Part shown: positions 26,121 to 34,631 of the stretch, in pieces
Layout of the letters: each line of letters starts with the position of its first letter
Position numbering within the stretch: the first letter of the stretch is position 1
NCBI RefSeq assembly: GCF_030407765.1
Contig: NZ_JASDCU010000010.1
Span: forward strand, 102,903-166,902
Length of the DNA stretch: 64,000 bases
Direction: 5' to 3'
Source of the DNA: Microbacterium sp. APC 3901
GTDB taxonomy: Bacteria > Actinomycetota > Actinomycetes > Actinomycetales > Microbacteriaceae
Made by a program: the position numbers and the translations under genes
The notes under the pieces: model-generated
Told to the model about the DNA's origin: nothing
Databases searched by the model: none
Seen by the model: the letters and a program-made list of their open reading frames with translations, nothing else

Positions 26121-27098
26121 TCAGCGCCGCAAAGCCGCGGCGACGCGACGCACGAGCTCTTCCGGGTTCTTCAGGAGCGGTGACGTCACCTCGATGACCG
26201 TCCAGCCGGCTGCGCGCAGACCCGCGATGCGCTCCACGTCCGCCGCCCACCTGTCACCGTGCAGCATCCCGAGGTATTCGATGATGACGCGTTCGTGCCG
26301 ATAGGCCATGTCCACGCAACCGAGAAAGCGACCGCGATCGTCGAAGAGGTCGACATTGAGCTCGGGTTCGGGAAGACCAGCCGTGATGAGGATGCATCGC
26401 ACCTTCGTCTCTCGAGGCGACCAGGAGTCCTCTCGGATCAGATCGATCGCCGCACGGAGGCGCGCGGCGCCGCGGCGCCGTCCGGCATCTAGCGATGCTC
26501 GGAGCTCGTCGACGGTGCTGAGGGGCGGGCGGCCCGGCGACGGTCGGCCCCGGCCCTGCCGCCAAGTCCTGCACAGGTAGTCTCCGAGCGCCACGACATC
26601 GAGTAGGGGGAGTGTTCCCAGCGACACCCAGGTGGCGGCCGCGGACGTGACCCGGAGGCCACCCTGATCGCTGATCGAAGTGAGGCTCGCGAGGGTCCGG
26701 TGCCCCTTGATCCCGGCCGCTCGGGGGAACGGAGTCGGTCCGGCAGCGCTGACGTGGAGGGGCAGCTCGGTATAGCCCGCGATCTCGTCTGCGTCAGTGA
26801 ACTCCAGGGGCAACGGTGCACCCCAGATCGACGCTGCGGTCTGGTGGCTGAAGAAATGGCCCGGGTGCATCCCGGGAGCATAGGTGCGCGCCCGGTGAAC
26901 CCGCGCCTGCCGCTGCCGTTCGTATGGATCCTCGATGTCGCGGAAAGACGGTGTGCTTCCGCGGAGGATGCGTACTCCGTGGAACGGCGCCTCCAGGTCC
27001 CGACCGCGAAGGCGACTGCGGCTCACCCCGTGCAGGCGAGCGATTCGGACCGGGAATCCGTCGCCGCATTCATCTGGAAGCTTTTGCGTTCGTCCCAT
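26121..27098 (-). CDS. AbiEi-like N-terminus plus DUF559/Vsr-fold endonuclease-like protein
   Basis: The 325-residue product has an N-terminal segment typical of AbiEi-like proteins of Microbacteriaceae (GVSRSRLRGRDLEAPFHGVR, about residues 20-40) and a C-terminal DUF559-type restriction-endonuclease-like fold, about residues 210-325. That fold shows RETKVRCIL, the VDMAY strand and IIEYLGMLH, where many relatives have EYDG, so the usual aspartate is replaced by leucine and catalytic activity is uncertain. ATG 27098 starts the recognisable family sequence; the open frame before it crosses the right-hand repeat. The gene is boxed by 89-bp direct repeats, suggesting that it arrived as a cassette. 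A defence or toxin-antitoxin role is family-level inference only. Confidence 0.72.
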   Translation of the reverse strand: MGRTQKLPDECGDGFPVRIARLHGVSRSRLRGRDLEAPFHGVRILRGSTPSFRDIEDPYERQRQARVHRARTYAPGMHPGHFFSHQTAASIWGAPLPLEFTDADEIAGYTELPLHVSAAGPTPFPRAAGIKGHRTLASLTSISDQGGLRVTSAAATWVSLGTLPLLDVVALGDYLCRTWRQGRGRPSPGRPPLSTVDELRASLDAGRRRGAARLRAAIDLIREDSWSPRETKVRCILITAGLPEPELNVDLFDDRGRFLGCVDMAYRHERVIIEYLGMLHGDRWAADVERIAGLRAAGWTVIEVTSPLLKNPEELVRRVAAALRR

Positions 27099-27126
27099 GG
27101 CGCCACGGTGACATGATTCCGACAGC

Positions 27127-27215
27127 CCGATTGTGTTGTCCACAACCAGGGGCCTTCGAATCGCGAGAATGGCCCGATATTCCGTCGAAATGGGGTCATT
27201 CACGCGATTTGAACG
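27127..27215 (+). repeat. Right 89-bp direct repeat flanking DUF559 gene
   Basis: Second copy of the unit at 26024-26112, in the same orientation and the same length, 1,103 bp away. It also contains the internal inverted repeat with TTCGAATCGCG at its centre and TTCACGCGATTTGAA at its end. It lies upstream of the cassette gene and just before the hairpin at 27229. Confidence 0.75.
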
Positions 27216-27228
27216 CTCTGAAGACAGA

Positions 27229-27264
27229 GAAGACCCCCGCCGACCCGATTCGGCGGGGGTCTTC
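27229..27264. terminator. Strong hairpin without an adjacent gene end
   Basis: A perfect 15-bp stem (GAAGACCCCCGCCGA with its complement) closes on the loop CCCGAT. It lies between two divergently transcribed genes, where no terminator is expected. It may be the original terminator of the thiolase gene, displaced when the repeat-flanked cassette was inserted. Confidence 0.75.
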
Positions 27265-27410
27265 GGGAGCAGACGCTCACCGTTTGCGCGGATGACGTGA
27301 CTACCCGATCCGGTCTGAGTCTGTGTCCGCGCACCTGCAGTTGTAGTCGGCGAAGGTGTCCGGAGGGTGAACACGGCGAGAAATCGTCACCCTCCGGGAG
27401 TCGTGGCTCT

Positions 27411-27489
27411 GGAAGCGCTTGCGACTTTCGGCCAACGGCGCAGCGTTGGCCCGTGACTTTTCGCCAAAGCACCTCTGCAAGCGCTTGCA
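27411..27489 (+). promoter_or_regulatory. Pair of AAGCGCTT palindromes upstream of amylopullulanase
   Basis: Two LacI-type operator candidates lie 63 bp apart: GGAAGCGCTTGC at 27411-27422, and the perfect 14-bp palindrome TGCAAGCGCTTGCA at 27476-27489. Between them is the inverted repeat GCCAACG/CGTTGGC (27431-27450). The arrangement suggests maltose/starch-type repression, perhaps with looping. The rest of 27265-27570 shows no gene. Confidence 0.6.
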
Positions 27490-27570
27490 GTCCTCGGCGA
27501 CACCCTGCTAGCTTCACTCGCAAGCCTTCGGACACGTCGTCGTGTCCGCCCGCCACCCAGGGAGCATCTC

Positions 27571-30500
27571 TTGTTCAAGTCGGCTCGGTCGAAGACGACC
27601 GCCTCACGTCCGCTCGCCCTCATCGCCGCCACCGCGCTCGTCGTCTCGGGGTTCGGCACAGCCGGCGTCCTCGGCACGCCGCCCGCTTCCGCCGCAGATC
27701 GCACGGCGGCCCTCGTGGGCTCGCTGCAGTCCGAGCTCGGCTGCGCTGCCGACTGGGCGCCCGACTGCGCCGAGACCGAGCTCGAGCCCACGGGCGCGGA
27801 GGGCATCTACTCCGCCGAGTTCGAGGTGCCAGCGGGCAGCTACGAGTACAAGGTCGCGCTGAACGACGGTTGGGACGAGGCGTATGGCCTCGACGGCGGC
27901 GCCGACGACATCCCTCTCACGGTCGCGGGCCCGACGACTCTCCGCTTCACGTTCGACGACAACCTCAAGCGGGTGGGTCTCGAGACCACCGACCTGCGCG
28001 GCGGATACACGGCAGGCGACGACGCACTGATAACGAGCCCGGTGCGCCAGGCCGGGGCCGGTGAGCAGTTCTACTTCGTGATGACCGACCGCTTCGCGAA
28101 CGGTGACACCTCCAACGACACCGGCGGCCTCGAGGGCGACAGGCTCGCGACCGGGTTCGACCCCACAGACAAGGGCTTCTACCAGGGCGGCGACATCGCC
28201 GGCATCCGTGACAACCTCGACTACATCGAGGGCCTCGGCACGTCGGCCATCTGGCTGACTCCGAGCTTCGCCAACAAGCCGGTGCAGGGCGATGGCGCGA
28301 ACGCCTCGGCCGGGTACCACGGCTACTGGATCACCGACTTCACACGCATCGACCCGCACCTCGGTACCAACGAGGAGCTGCAGGCGCTGATCGCCGAGGC
28401 CCATGACCGCGGCATCAAGGTGTACTTCGACATCATCACGAACCACACGGCCGACGTGATCGACTACACCGAGGGCCAGTACTCCTACATCGACCAGGCG
28501 ACCAGCCCCTACACGGATGCCGCGGGCGCGGCGTTCGATCCGGCCGACCACGCGGGCACCGACGGCTTCCCCGAGCTCGACCCGGCGACGAGCTTCCCCT
28601 ACACGCCGGTGGTCGCCGACAGCGAGGCCGACGTCAAAGTTCCCGCCTGGCTGAACGACCCCACGCTGTACCACAACCGCGGCAACTCGACCTGGTCGGG
28701 CGAGTCGGTCACCTACGGCGACTTCGACGGGCTCGACGACCTGATGACCGAGCACCCGACGGTCGTCAACGGCTTCGTCGAGGTGTACAACCAGTGGATC
28801 GATCTCGGGATCGACGGCTTCCGCATCGACACGGTCAAGCACGTGAACTTCGAGTTCTGGGAGAAGTGGACCGCCGACGTCCTCGACTACGCCCATGAGC
28901 AGGGCAACGACGACTTCTTCATGTTCGGCGAGGTCTACGATGCCGATCCGGTGAAGCTCGCGCCGTACGTGCGAGACACCGACATGAACTCGATCCTCGA
29001 CTTCACGTTCCAGTCCTCCGCCGTCAGCTACGCGTCGGGCAACTCGGCCAGGGGGCTGCAGTCCCTGTTCGCGGGTGACGACCGCTACACGACACCCGAT
29101 TCGTCGTCGACCGCCCTGCCTACGTTCCTCGGCAACCACGACATGGGGCGGGTCGGATCCTTCCTTCAGTCGACGGATGCTCCGCTGCAGCGCGACGAGC
29201 TGGCGCACGAGCTCATGTTCCTCACCCGCGGCCAGCCCGTCGTCTACTACGGCGACGAGCAGGGCTTCACGGGCGCCGGCGGCGACAAGAACGCCAGGCA
29301 GTCGCTGTTCGCCACCCAGGTGGCCGAGTACGCCGACCAGAACCTGATCACGGGCGAGCAGGCCGGCTCCGTCGACCGCTACGCGACGGATGCCGCGCTC
29401 TATGAGCACATCGCCGCGCTCTCCGAACTCCGTGAGGCGAACCCGGCGCTCGGCGAGGGTGCGCAGATCGAGCGCTATGCGGCGGCCGGCGCGGGGGTCT
29501 ACGCCTTCTCTCGGGTCGATGCCGACAACAGAGTCGAGTACCTGGTCGCGGTGAACAACGCCGCGACACCGCAGACGGTCGACCTCGCGACGCTCACCGC
29601 CGATGCGTCGTACGAGGTGCTCTACGGCGACGCCGCACCCCTCACGACGGATGCCGGTGCGGCTGCCTCGATCACGGTGCCCGCTCTGTCGGCCGTGGTC
29701 TGGAAAGCCGACTCCACCGTCACGGCCCCGACCGAGGCGGCATCCGTCGAGGTAGCCGTGCCGACCGCCGGAGCCGGTGTCACCGGACAGTCCGCCGTGC
29801 AGGCCGACATCGCCGACCAGTGGGCGCAGACCAGCTTCGCCTGGCGCGTCGTCGGCTCGGACGACTGGCAGCCTCTCGGCACGGCGGAAGACACGGATCC
29901 GCGGGTCTTCCATGACATCCGCGATCTCGCGAACGGCACGCTGATCGAGTATCGGGCAGTGACGACGGATGCCGCCGGAAACCATGCCGCCGCCTCGACC
30001 TACGCGTCGGTCGGCAATGCCGTGACGCTCGAGGTCGGCGAGGAGCCCGAGTCGCCGATCGACATGCTGACGGTTCCCGGCAGCCTCAACTCCGAGATGG
30101 GCTGCGCAGGCGACTGGGACCCGGCGTGCGAGAAAGCCACGCTGGCTCTGCGTGCCGACGGAGTGTGGGCGGGTACGTTCGACCTGCCTGCCGGTGACTA
30201 CGAGTACAAGGCCGCAGTGAACGGCAGCTGGGCGATCAACTACGGAGCGAACGGCGTACCCGACGGTGCGAACGTCACGCTCACCCACGCGGGCGGACCG
30301 ATCACCTTCTACTTCGACCCGCGCACGAACATCGTGCAGTCCACGGCAGACGGCCCCATCGTGACGCTGCCCGGCTCGCTGCAGGACGAGCTCGGCTGTG
30401 CGGCCGACTGGTCGCCCGACTGCCTCGGCACGCTGATGGCCGACGGCGACCGTGACGGCGTCTACGAGTTCTCGACCGCGGATCTGCCGACCGGCGCCTA

Positions 30501-33500
30501 TGAGCTCAAGGTCGCACACGGCCTGAGCTGGGCTGAGAACTACGGCGCCGACGGAGTGCCGGGCGGCGCGAACATCTCGTTCAGCGCCACGGAGGGCACG
30601 GTGACGTCGTTCCGCTACACGCTGGCGACGCACGTCCTCGAGGTCGGCAGCGACACCCCGCAGCTTCCCGGCGCCGGCGAACAGCGCGCGCACTGGGTCG
30701 ATGCCGAGACGATCGCGTGGCCGGCGACCCTCGGCTCGGTCGACCGGGCTGCCTACCAGCTGTACTCGTCGGCCGACGCGTCACTCGCTGTGGCCGACGG
30801 AGAGGTCACGGGAGCAGGGCCGATCGCGCTCGAGGTGATCGAGGGCGGCCTGAGCGACGAGCAGCTCGCCCGATTCCCGGCGCTCGACGGCTACCTCGCT
30901 CTGCGGGTGGCCGATGCGGATGCTGCTGCGCTGCTGCGCACGCAGCTCGCGGTCGCCCAGCGCGACGAGGCGGGCACGCTCACGGCGTTCAGCGGCGTGC
31001 AGATCGCGGGAGTGGTCGACGACCTTTACGCCGCTGCCCTCGCCGACGTCGAGCTCGGTGTGACGTTCTCGGGCAAGAACCCGACCTTCCGGCTGTGGGC
31101 GCCGACTGCGCAGAGCGCGACGCTGCTCACCTGGAACGAGGGTGCAGAGGGCGGCCCCGTGCGCCACGAGGCCACGTGGGATTCCGCATCCGGTGTCTGG
31201 TCGGTCAAGGGCAAGAAGGATCTCAAGGGTGACGAGTACCTCTGGGAGGTCGTCGTCTACGCTCCGACCGCCGGCGCGATCGAGACCAACCAGGTCACCG
31301 ACCCCTACTCGACGGCCCTCACGCTGAACTCGCAGCGTTCGGTCGCCATCGATCTCGACGACAAGGCCTGGCAGCCGAAGCAGTGGCAGAAGGCCGAGGC
31401 GCCGGTCGTCGAGCGCGCGGTCGACCGCGCCATCTACGAGCTGCACATCCGCGACTTCTCGATCAGCGACGAGACGGTTCCGGTCGAGGAGCGCGGCACC
31501 TACCTCGCATTCGCGCGCGACAGTGCGGGCACCGACCAGCTGACACAGCTCGCGGATGCCGGCATCAACACCGTGCATCTGCTGCCCTCATTCGACATCG
31601 CGTCGATCGAGGAAGACAGAGCGGCACAGGCCGTGCCCGACTGCGACCTCGCCTCGTTCGGCCCTGCCGACGCGACGCAGCAGGCGTGCATCCAGGCCGT
31701 CGCCGATGCCGATGCGTTCAACTGGGGCTACGACCCGTACCACTTCTCGACCCCCGAGGGCTCGTACGCGGTCGATGCCGAGGGCGGCGCCCGGGTGAGC
31801 GAGTTCCGGTCGATGGTCGGTGCGCTGCACGACATGGACCTGCAGGTCGTGCTCGACCAGGTGTTCAACCACACCGCTGCATCCGGTCAGGCCGAGAAGT
31901 CGGTGCTCGACCAGGTGGTTCCCGGCTACTACCACCGGCTCAACGCGGCGGGTGGCGTCGAGACCTCGACGTGCTGCCAGAACGTCGCGACCGAGCACCT
32001 CGGCGCCGAGAAGCTCATGGTCGACTCGATCGTGACCTGGGCGCGTGACTACAAGGTCGACGGCTTCCGGTTCGACCTCATGGGGCACCATTCGACGACG
32101 AACATGCAGGCGATCCGTGACGCGCTCGACGCGCTGACCCTCAAGAAGGACGGCGTCGACGGATCCGCGATCCACCTGTACGGCGAAGGCTGGAACTTCG
32201 GTGAGGTCGCCGACAACGCCCTGTTCGAGCAGGCCACGCAGGGCCAGCTCGGCGGCACCGGCATCGGGACCTTCAACGATCGGCTGCGCGATGCCGTGCA
32301 TGGCGGAAGCCCGGTCGACTCGTCGTCGACGTTCCGCCAGGGGTTCGGCACCGGTCTCGGCACCGATCCGAACGGCGACCCGATCAACGGCACCGTCGAG
32401 CAGGCGCTCGCCGACCTCGGACACGAGACCGATCTGGTCAAGCTCGGGCTCGTGGGCAACCTGCGCGACTTCTCGTTCACGACGAGCGACGGCGCGGTGA
32501 CGGCGGGCGACGGCATCGACTACCGCGGCTCAGCGGCCGGCTATGCCGACCAGCCCGACGAGGTGATCAACTACGTCGACGCGCACGACAACGAGACGCT
32601 CTACGATCTCTCGGTGCTCAAGCTGCCCGAGGACACTCCGATGGCCGACCGCGTGCGCATGAACACACTGTCGCTGGCGACCGTGACGCTCTCGCAGTCG
32701 CCCTCTTTCTGGCACGCGGGCACCGAGCTCTTGCGCTCGAAGTCCCTCGACCGCAACAGCTACAACGCCGGGGACTGGTTCAACCGCATCGACTGGACGG
32801 GGCAGGAGTCGACGTTCGGCTCCGGGCTCCCGGCCGCGGCCGACAACGAGGAGAAGTGGCCGATCATGGCGCCGCTTCTCGCCGACCCCGCGCTCAAGCC
32901 GGCTCCCGTCGACATGGCGGCAGCCGAGGCATCCGCCCTCGATCTGCTGCGGGTGCGCGAAGAGGTCGACCTGCTGCGTCTCGGCTCCGCCGAGCTGATC
33001 CAGCAGAAGGTCACCTTCCCGAACGGTGGAGCGGACGCAGCGCCGGGCGTGATCCTCATGCAGATCGACGACCTGGCAGGTCCCGATGCCGACGCCGAGC
33101 TCGACGGAGCACTCGTCGCGTTCAACTCGTCACCCACGCCGGTCACGCAGACGGTTGCGGGCCTGGCCGGGCGCTCGTTCGCGCTGACGCCGGCCCAGGC
33201 GAACGGAGCGGATGCCGTGGTCAAGACCACCACCTGGGATGCCGCGACCGGCACCGTGACGATCCCCGCCCGTTCGGTCGCCGTGCTCGTCGACGACCAG
33301 GTGCAGCCGCTCGACACCCGGGTGCGAGCTACGTCGGACGTCCTCGTGAAGGTGGGCAAGAGCGCGACCGTGAAGGTGACGGTCACCGCCGACGACGACA
33401 CGGCCCCGGTGGGCACCGTGACGGTGCACGACCGCGGCAAGGTCGTCGCGACGGCCGAGCTGACCCCGGCGGACAAGGGCAGGGTCACGGTCTCGGTGCC

Positions 33501-33603
33501 GAAGCTCGGTCGTGGAATTCACCTGCTCACGGTGCGGTTCGACGGCACGGAGCCGTGGCAGGACTCTCGCGGCCCGCGCAGTCTGCCCGTGATCGTCTAC
33601 TAG
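27571..33603 (+). CDS. Secreted bifunctional amylopullulanase (two GH13 modules)
   Basis: The 2010-residue protein starts at TTG 27571, 6 bases behind GGGAGC, and has a signal peptide with cleavage near residue 42. Order: an X25-like starch-binding unit (about 46-145); a GH13 alpha-amylase module with Asp420, Glu454 and Asp524 in GFRID, GEVYD and GNHDMG; a linker domain; two further X25-like units near 832 and 931 (all three share GC.xDW.xxC-type sequence, e.g. ELGCAADWSPDC); a pullulanase accessory domain and CBM48-like domain (about 1040-1280); a pullulanase GH13 module with NWGYDP and Asp1502, Glu1539 and Asp1673; and a C-terminal Ig-like domain from about 1917. It should cut alpha-1,4 and alpha-1,6 bonds of starch or glycogen outside the cell. 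No cell-wall anchor is visible. Confidence 0.93.
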   Translation: MFKSARSKTTASRPLALIAATALVVSGFGTAGVLGTPPASAADRTAALVGSLQSELGCAADWAPDCAETELEPTGAEGIYSAEFEVPAGSYEYKVALNDGWDEAYGLDGGADDIPLTVAGPTTLRFTFDDNLKRVGLETTDLRGGYTAGDDALITSPVRQAGAGEQFYFVMTDRFANGDTSNDTGGLEGDRLATGFDPTDKGFYQGGDIAGIRDNLDYIEGLGTSAIWLTPSFANKPVQGDGANASAGYHGYWITDFTRIDPHLGTNEELQALIAEAHDRGIKVYFDIITNHTADVIDYTEGQYSYIDQATSPYTDAAGAAFDPADHAGTDGFPELDPATSFPYTPVVADSEADVKVPAWLNDPTLYHNRGNSTWSGESVTYGDFDGLDDLMTEHPTVVNGFVEVYNQWIDLGIDGFRIDTVKHVNFEFWEKWTADVLDYAHEQGNDDFFMFGEVYDADPVKLAPYVRDTDMNSILDFTFQSSAVSYASGNSARGLQSLFAGDDRYTTPDSSSTALPTFLGNHDMGRVGSFLQSTDAPLQRDELAHELMFLTRGQPVVYYGDEQGFTGAGGDKNARQSLFATQVAEYADQNLITGEQAGSVDRYATDAALYEHIAALSELREANPALGEGAQIERYAAAGAGVYAFSRVDADNRVEYLVAVNNAATPQTVDLATLTADASYEVLYGDAAPLTTDAGAAASITVPALSAVVWKADSTVTAPTEAASVEVAVPTAGAGVTGQSAVQADIADQWAQTSFAWRVVGSDDWQPLGTAEDTDPRVFHDIRDLANGTLIEYRAVTTDAAGNHAAASTYASVGNAVTLEVGEEPESPIDMLTVPGSLNSEMGCAGDWDPACEKATLALRADGVWAGTFDLPAGDYEYKAAVNGSWAINYGANGVPDGANVTLTHAGGPITFYFDPRTNIVQSTADGPIVTLPGSLQDELGCAADWSPDCLGTLMADGDRDGVYEFSTADLPTGAYELKVAHGLSWAENYGADGVPGGANISFSATEGTVTSFRYTLATHVLEVGSDTPQLPGAGEQRAHWVDAETIAWPATLGSVDRAAYQLYSSADASLAVADGEVTGAGPIALEVIEGGLSDEQLARFPALDGYLALRVADADAAALLRTQLAVAQRDEAGTLTAFSGVQIAGVVDDLYAAALADVELGVTFSGKNPTFRLWAPTAQSATLLTWNEGAEGGPVRHEATWDSASGVWSVKGKKDLKGDEYLWEVVVYAPTAGAIETNQVTDPYSTALTLNSQRSVAIDLDDKAWQPKQWQKAEAPVVERAVDRAIYELHIRDFSISDETVPVEERGTYLAFARDSAGTDQLTQLADAGINTVHLLPSFDIASIEEDRAAQAVPDCDLASFGPADATQQACIQAVADADAFNWGYDPYHFSTPEGSYAVDAEGGARVSEFRSMVGALHDMDLQVVLDQVFNHTAASGQAEKSVLDQVVPGYYHRLNAAGGVETSTCCQNVATEHLGAEKLMVDSIVTWARDYKVDGFRFDLMGHHSTTNMQAIRDALDALTLKKDGVDGSAIHLYGEGWNFGEVADNALFEQATQGQLGGTGIGTFNDRLRDAVHGGSPVDSSSTFRQGFGTGLGTDPNGDPINGTVEQALADLGHETDLVKLGLVGNLRDFSFTTSDGAVTAGDGIDYRGSAAGYADQPDEVINYVDAHDNETLYDLSVLKLPEDTPMADRVRMNTLSLATVTLSQSPSFWHAGTELLRSKSLDRNSYNAGDWFNRIDWTGQESTFGSGLPAAADNEEKWPIMAPLLADPALKPAPVDMAAAEASALDLLRVREEVDLLRLGSAELIQQKVTFPNGGADAAPGVILMQIDDLAGPDADAELDGALVAFNSSPTPVTQTVAGLAGRSFALTPAQANGADAVVKTTTWDAATGTVTIPARSVAVLVDDQVQPLDTRVRATSDVLVKVGKSATVKVTVTADDDTAPVGTVTVHDRGKVVATAELTPADKGRVTVSVPKLGRGIHLLTVRFDGTEPWQDSRGPRSLPVIVY

Positions 33604-33656
33604 AACGAAGAGACCGGATGCCGGGGCGCATGTCCCCGGCATCCGGTCTCTTCGTT
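33604..33656. terminator. Very long perfect terminator hairpin
   Basis: The 23-base arms 33604-33626 and 33634-33656 are exact complements around the loop CGCATGT. It starts directly after the amylopullulanase stop and ends 10 bp before the convergent aldo/keto reductase stop, so it probably terminates both. The arms contain the octamer GGATGCCG. Confidence 0.9.
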
Positions 33657-33665
33657 GCGGATTCG

Positions 33666-34631
33666 CTACCAGGCGTACGCCTCGGGAGCGGGCCCACCGG
33701 GACCCGGCCAGATGCGATCGAGCTCGGCGAGCGTGTCGGCGTCCAGCGTCACGTCGAGCGCCTCGACGGCCGAGTCGAGCTGGTCGATCGTGCGCGGACC
33801 GATCACGGGCGCGGTCACCGCCGGCTGGTGCAGCAGCCAGGCGATCGCGACGACCCCGGGGCGGATGCCGAGCTCGGCGCAGAACGCCTCGTAGCGTTCG
33901 ATCGCAGGACGTCGGTCGCCGAGCGCGTCGAGGCTCGACCGGGAGCGGTCGGTCTTCTGCAGCACGCCGCCGAGCTGCCCGCTGGCGAGCGGCGACCAGG
34001 GCAGCAGCCCCATGCCGTACTGCTCAGCGGCGGGCACGACCTCGAGCTCGACGGTGCGCTCGGTGAGGTTGTACAGGGACTGCTCTGTGACCGGGGCCGG
34101 ATAGCCAGCGGCCGCAGCGATCTCGTGCACGCGCGCGAGGTGCCAGCCGGCGAAGTTCGAGCTGCCGAGGTAGACGATCTTGCCCTGCTCGCGCAGCGTC
34201 GCGAAGGCGCTGAGCGTCTCGTCGAGAGGCACGTCGCGGTCGATGTGGTGCATCTGGTACAGGTCGATGTGGTCGGTGCCGAGTCGCCGCAGCGAGTCCT
34301 CGACCGAGGCGCGGATGTGCACCGCCGACAGACCCCGATCGTTCGATCGAGGGCCCATCACGCCGAACACCTTGGTCGCGACGATCAGGTCGTCGCGGTT
34401 TCCGCGGTCCTTCATCCAGCGTCCGACGATCTCCTCCGACTGTCCGGGGTGGTCGCCCCACCGGCCGCCGCCGTAGACGTCGGCCGTGTCGATGAAGTCG
34501 ATGCCGGCGTCGATCGCGCGGTCCAGGATGGCGCGCGAGGCGTCCTCGTCGATCACCGGACCGAAGTTCATGGTGCCGAGAGCCAGGCGGCTCACGCGCG
34601 CCCCCGCTCGTCCGAGACGTGTGTACTGCAT
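33666..34631 (-). CDS. Aldo/keto reductase
   Basis: The 321-residue NADPH-dependent reductase has the (beta/alpha)8 family marks: an N-terminal RLGRAGARVSRLALGTMNFG, catalytic Asp and Tyr (DTADVYGGG), Lys (ATKVFG), His (YQMHHIDRD) and the GSSNFAGW cofactor segment. The substrate is probably a sugar or other aldehyde. It is the last gene of the long leftward locus and overlaps the GH42 stop by one base of its ATG (ATGA at 34631), so it is coupled to the beta-galactosidase. This suggests that it reduces or oxidises a sugar released by that enzyme (inference). Confidence 0.9.
   Translation of the reverse strand: MQYTRLGRAGARVSRLALGTMNFGPVIDEDASRAILDRAIDAGIDFIDTADVYGGGRWGDHPGQSEEIVGRWMKDRGNRDDLIVATKVFGVMGPRSNDRGLSAVHIRASVEDSLRRLGTDHIDLYQMHHIDRDVPLDETLSAFATLREQGKIVYLGSSNFAGWHLARVHEIAAAAGYPAPVTEQSLYNLTERTVELEVVPAAEQYGMGLLPWSPLASGQLGGVLQKTDRSRSSLDALGDRRPAIERYEAFCAELGIRPGVVAIAWLLHQPAVTAPVIGPRTIDQLDSAVEALDVTLDADTLAELDRIWPGPGGPAPEAYAW

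Noticed and set aside
26024..27215. Possible CRISPR or IS termini
   Set aside because: There are only two full copies, 1.1 kb apart and in direct orientation with no spacer series, and no transposase is encoded; the gene between them is DUF559-like.
27604..30693. 1029-codon open frame antisense to the amylopullulanase gene
   Set aside because: It is a high-GC shadow: low-complexity Arg/Val/Gly-rich translation without motifs, opposite a gene with clear catalytic residues.
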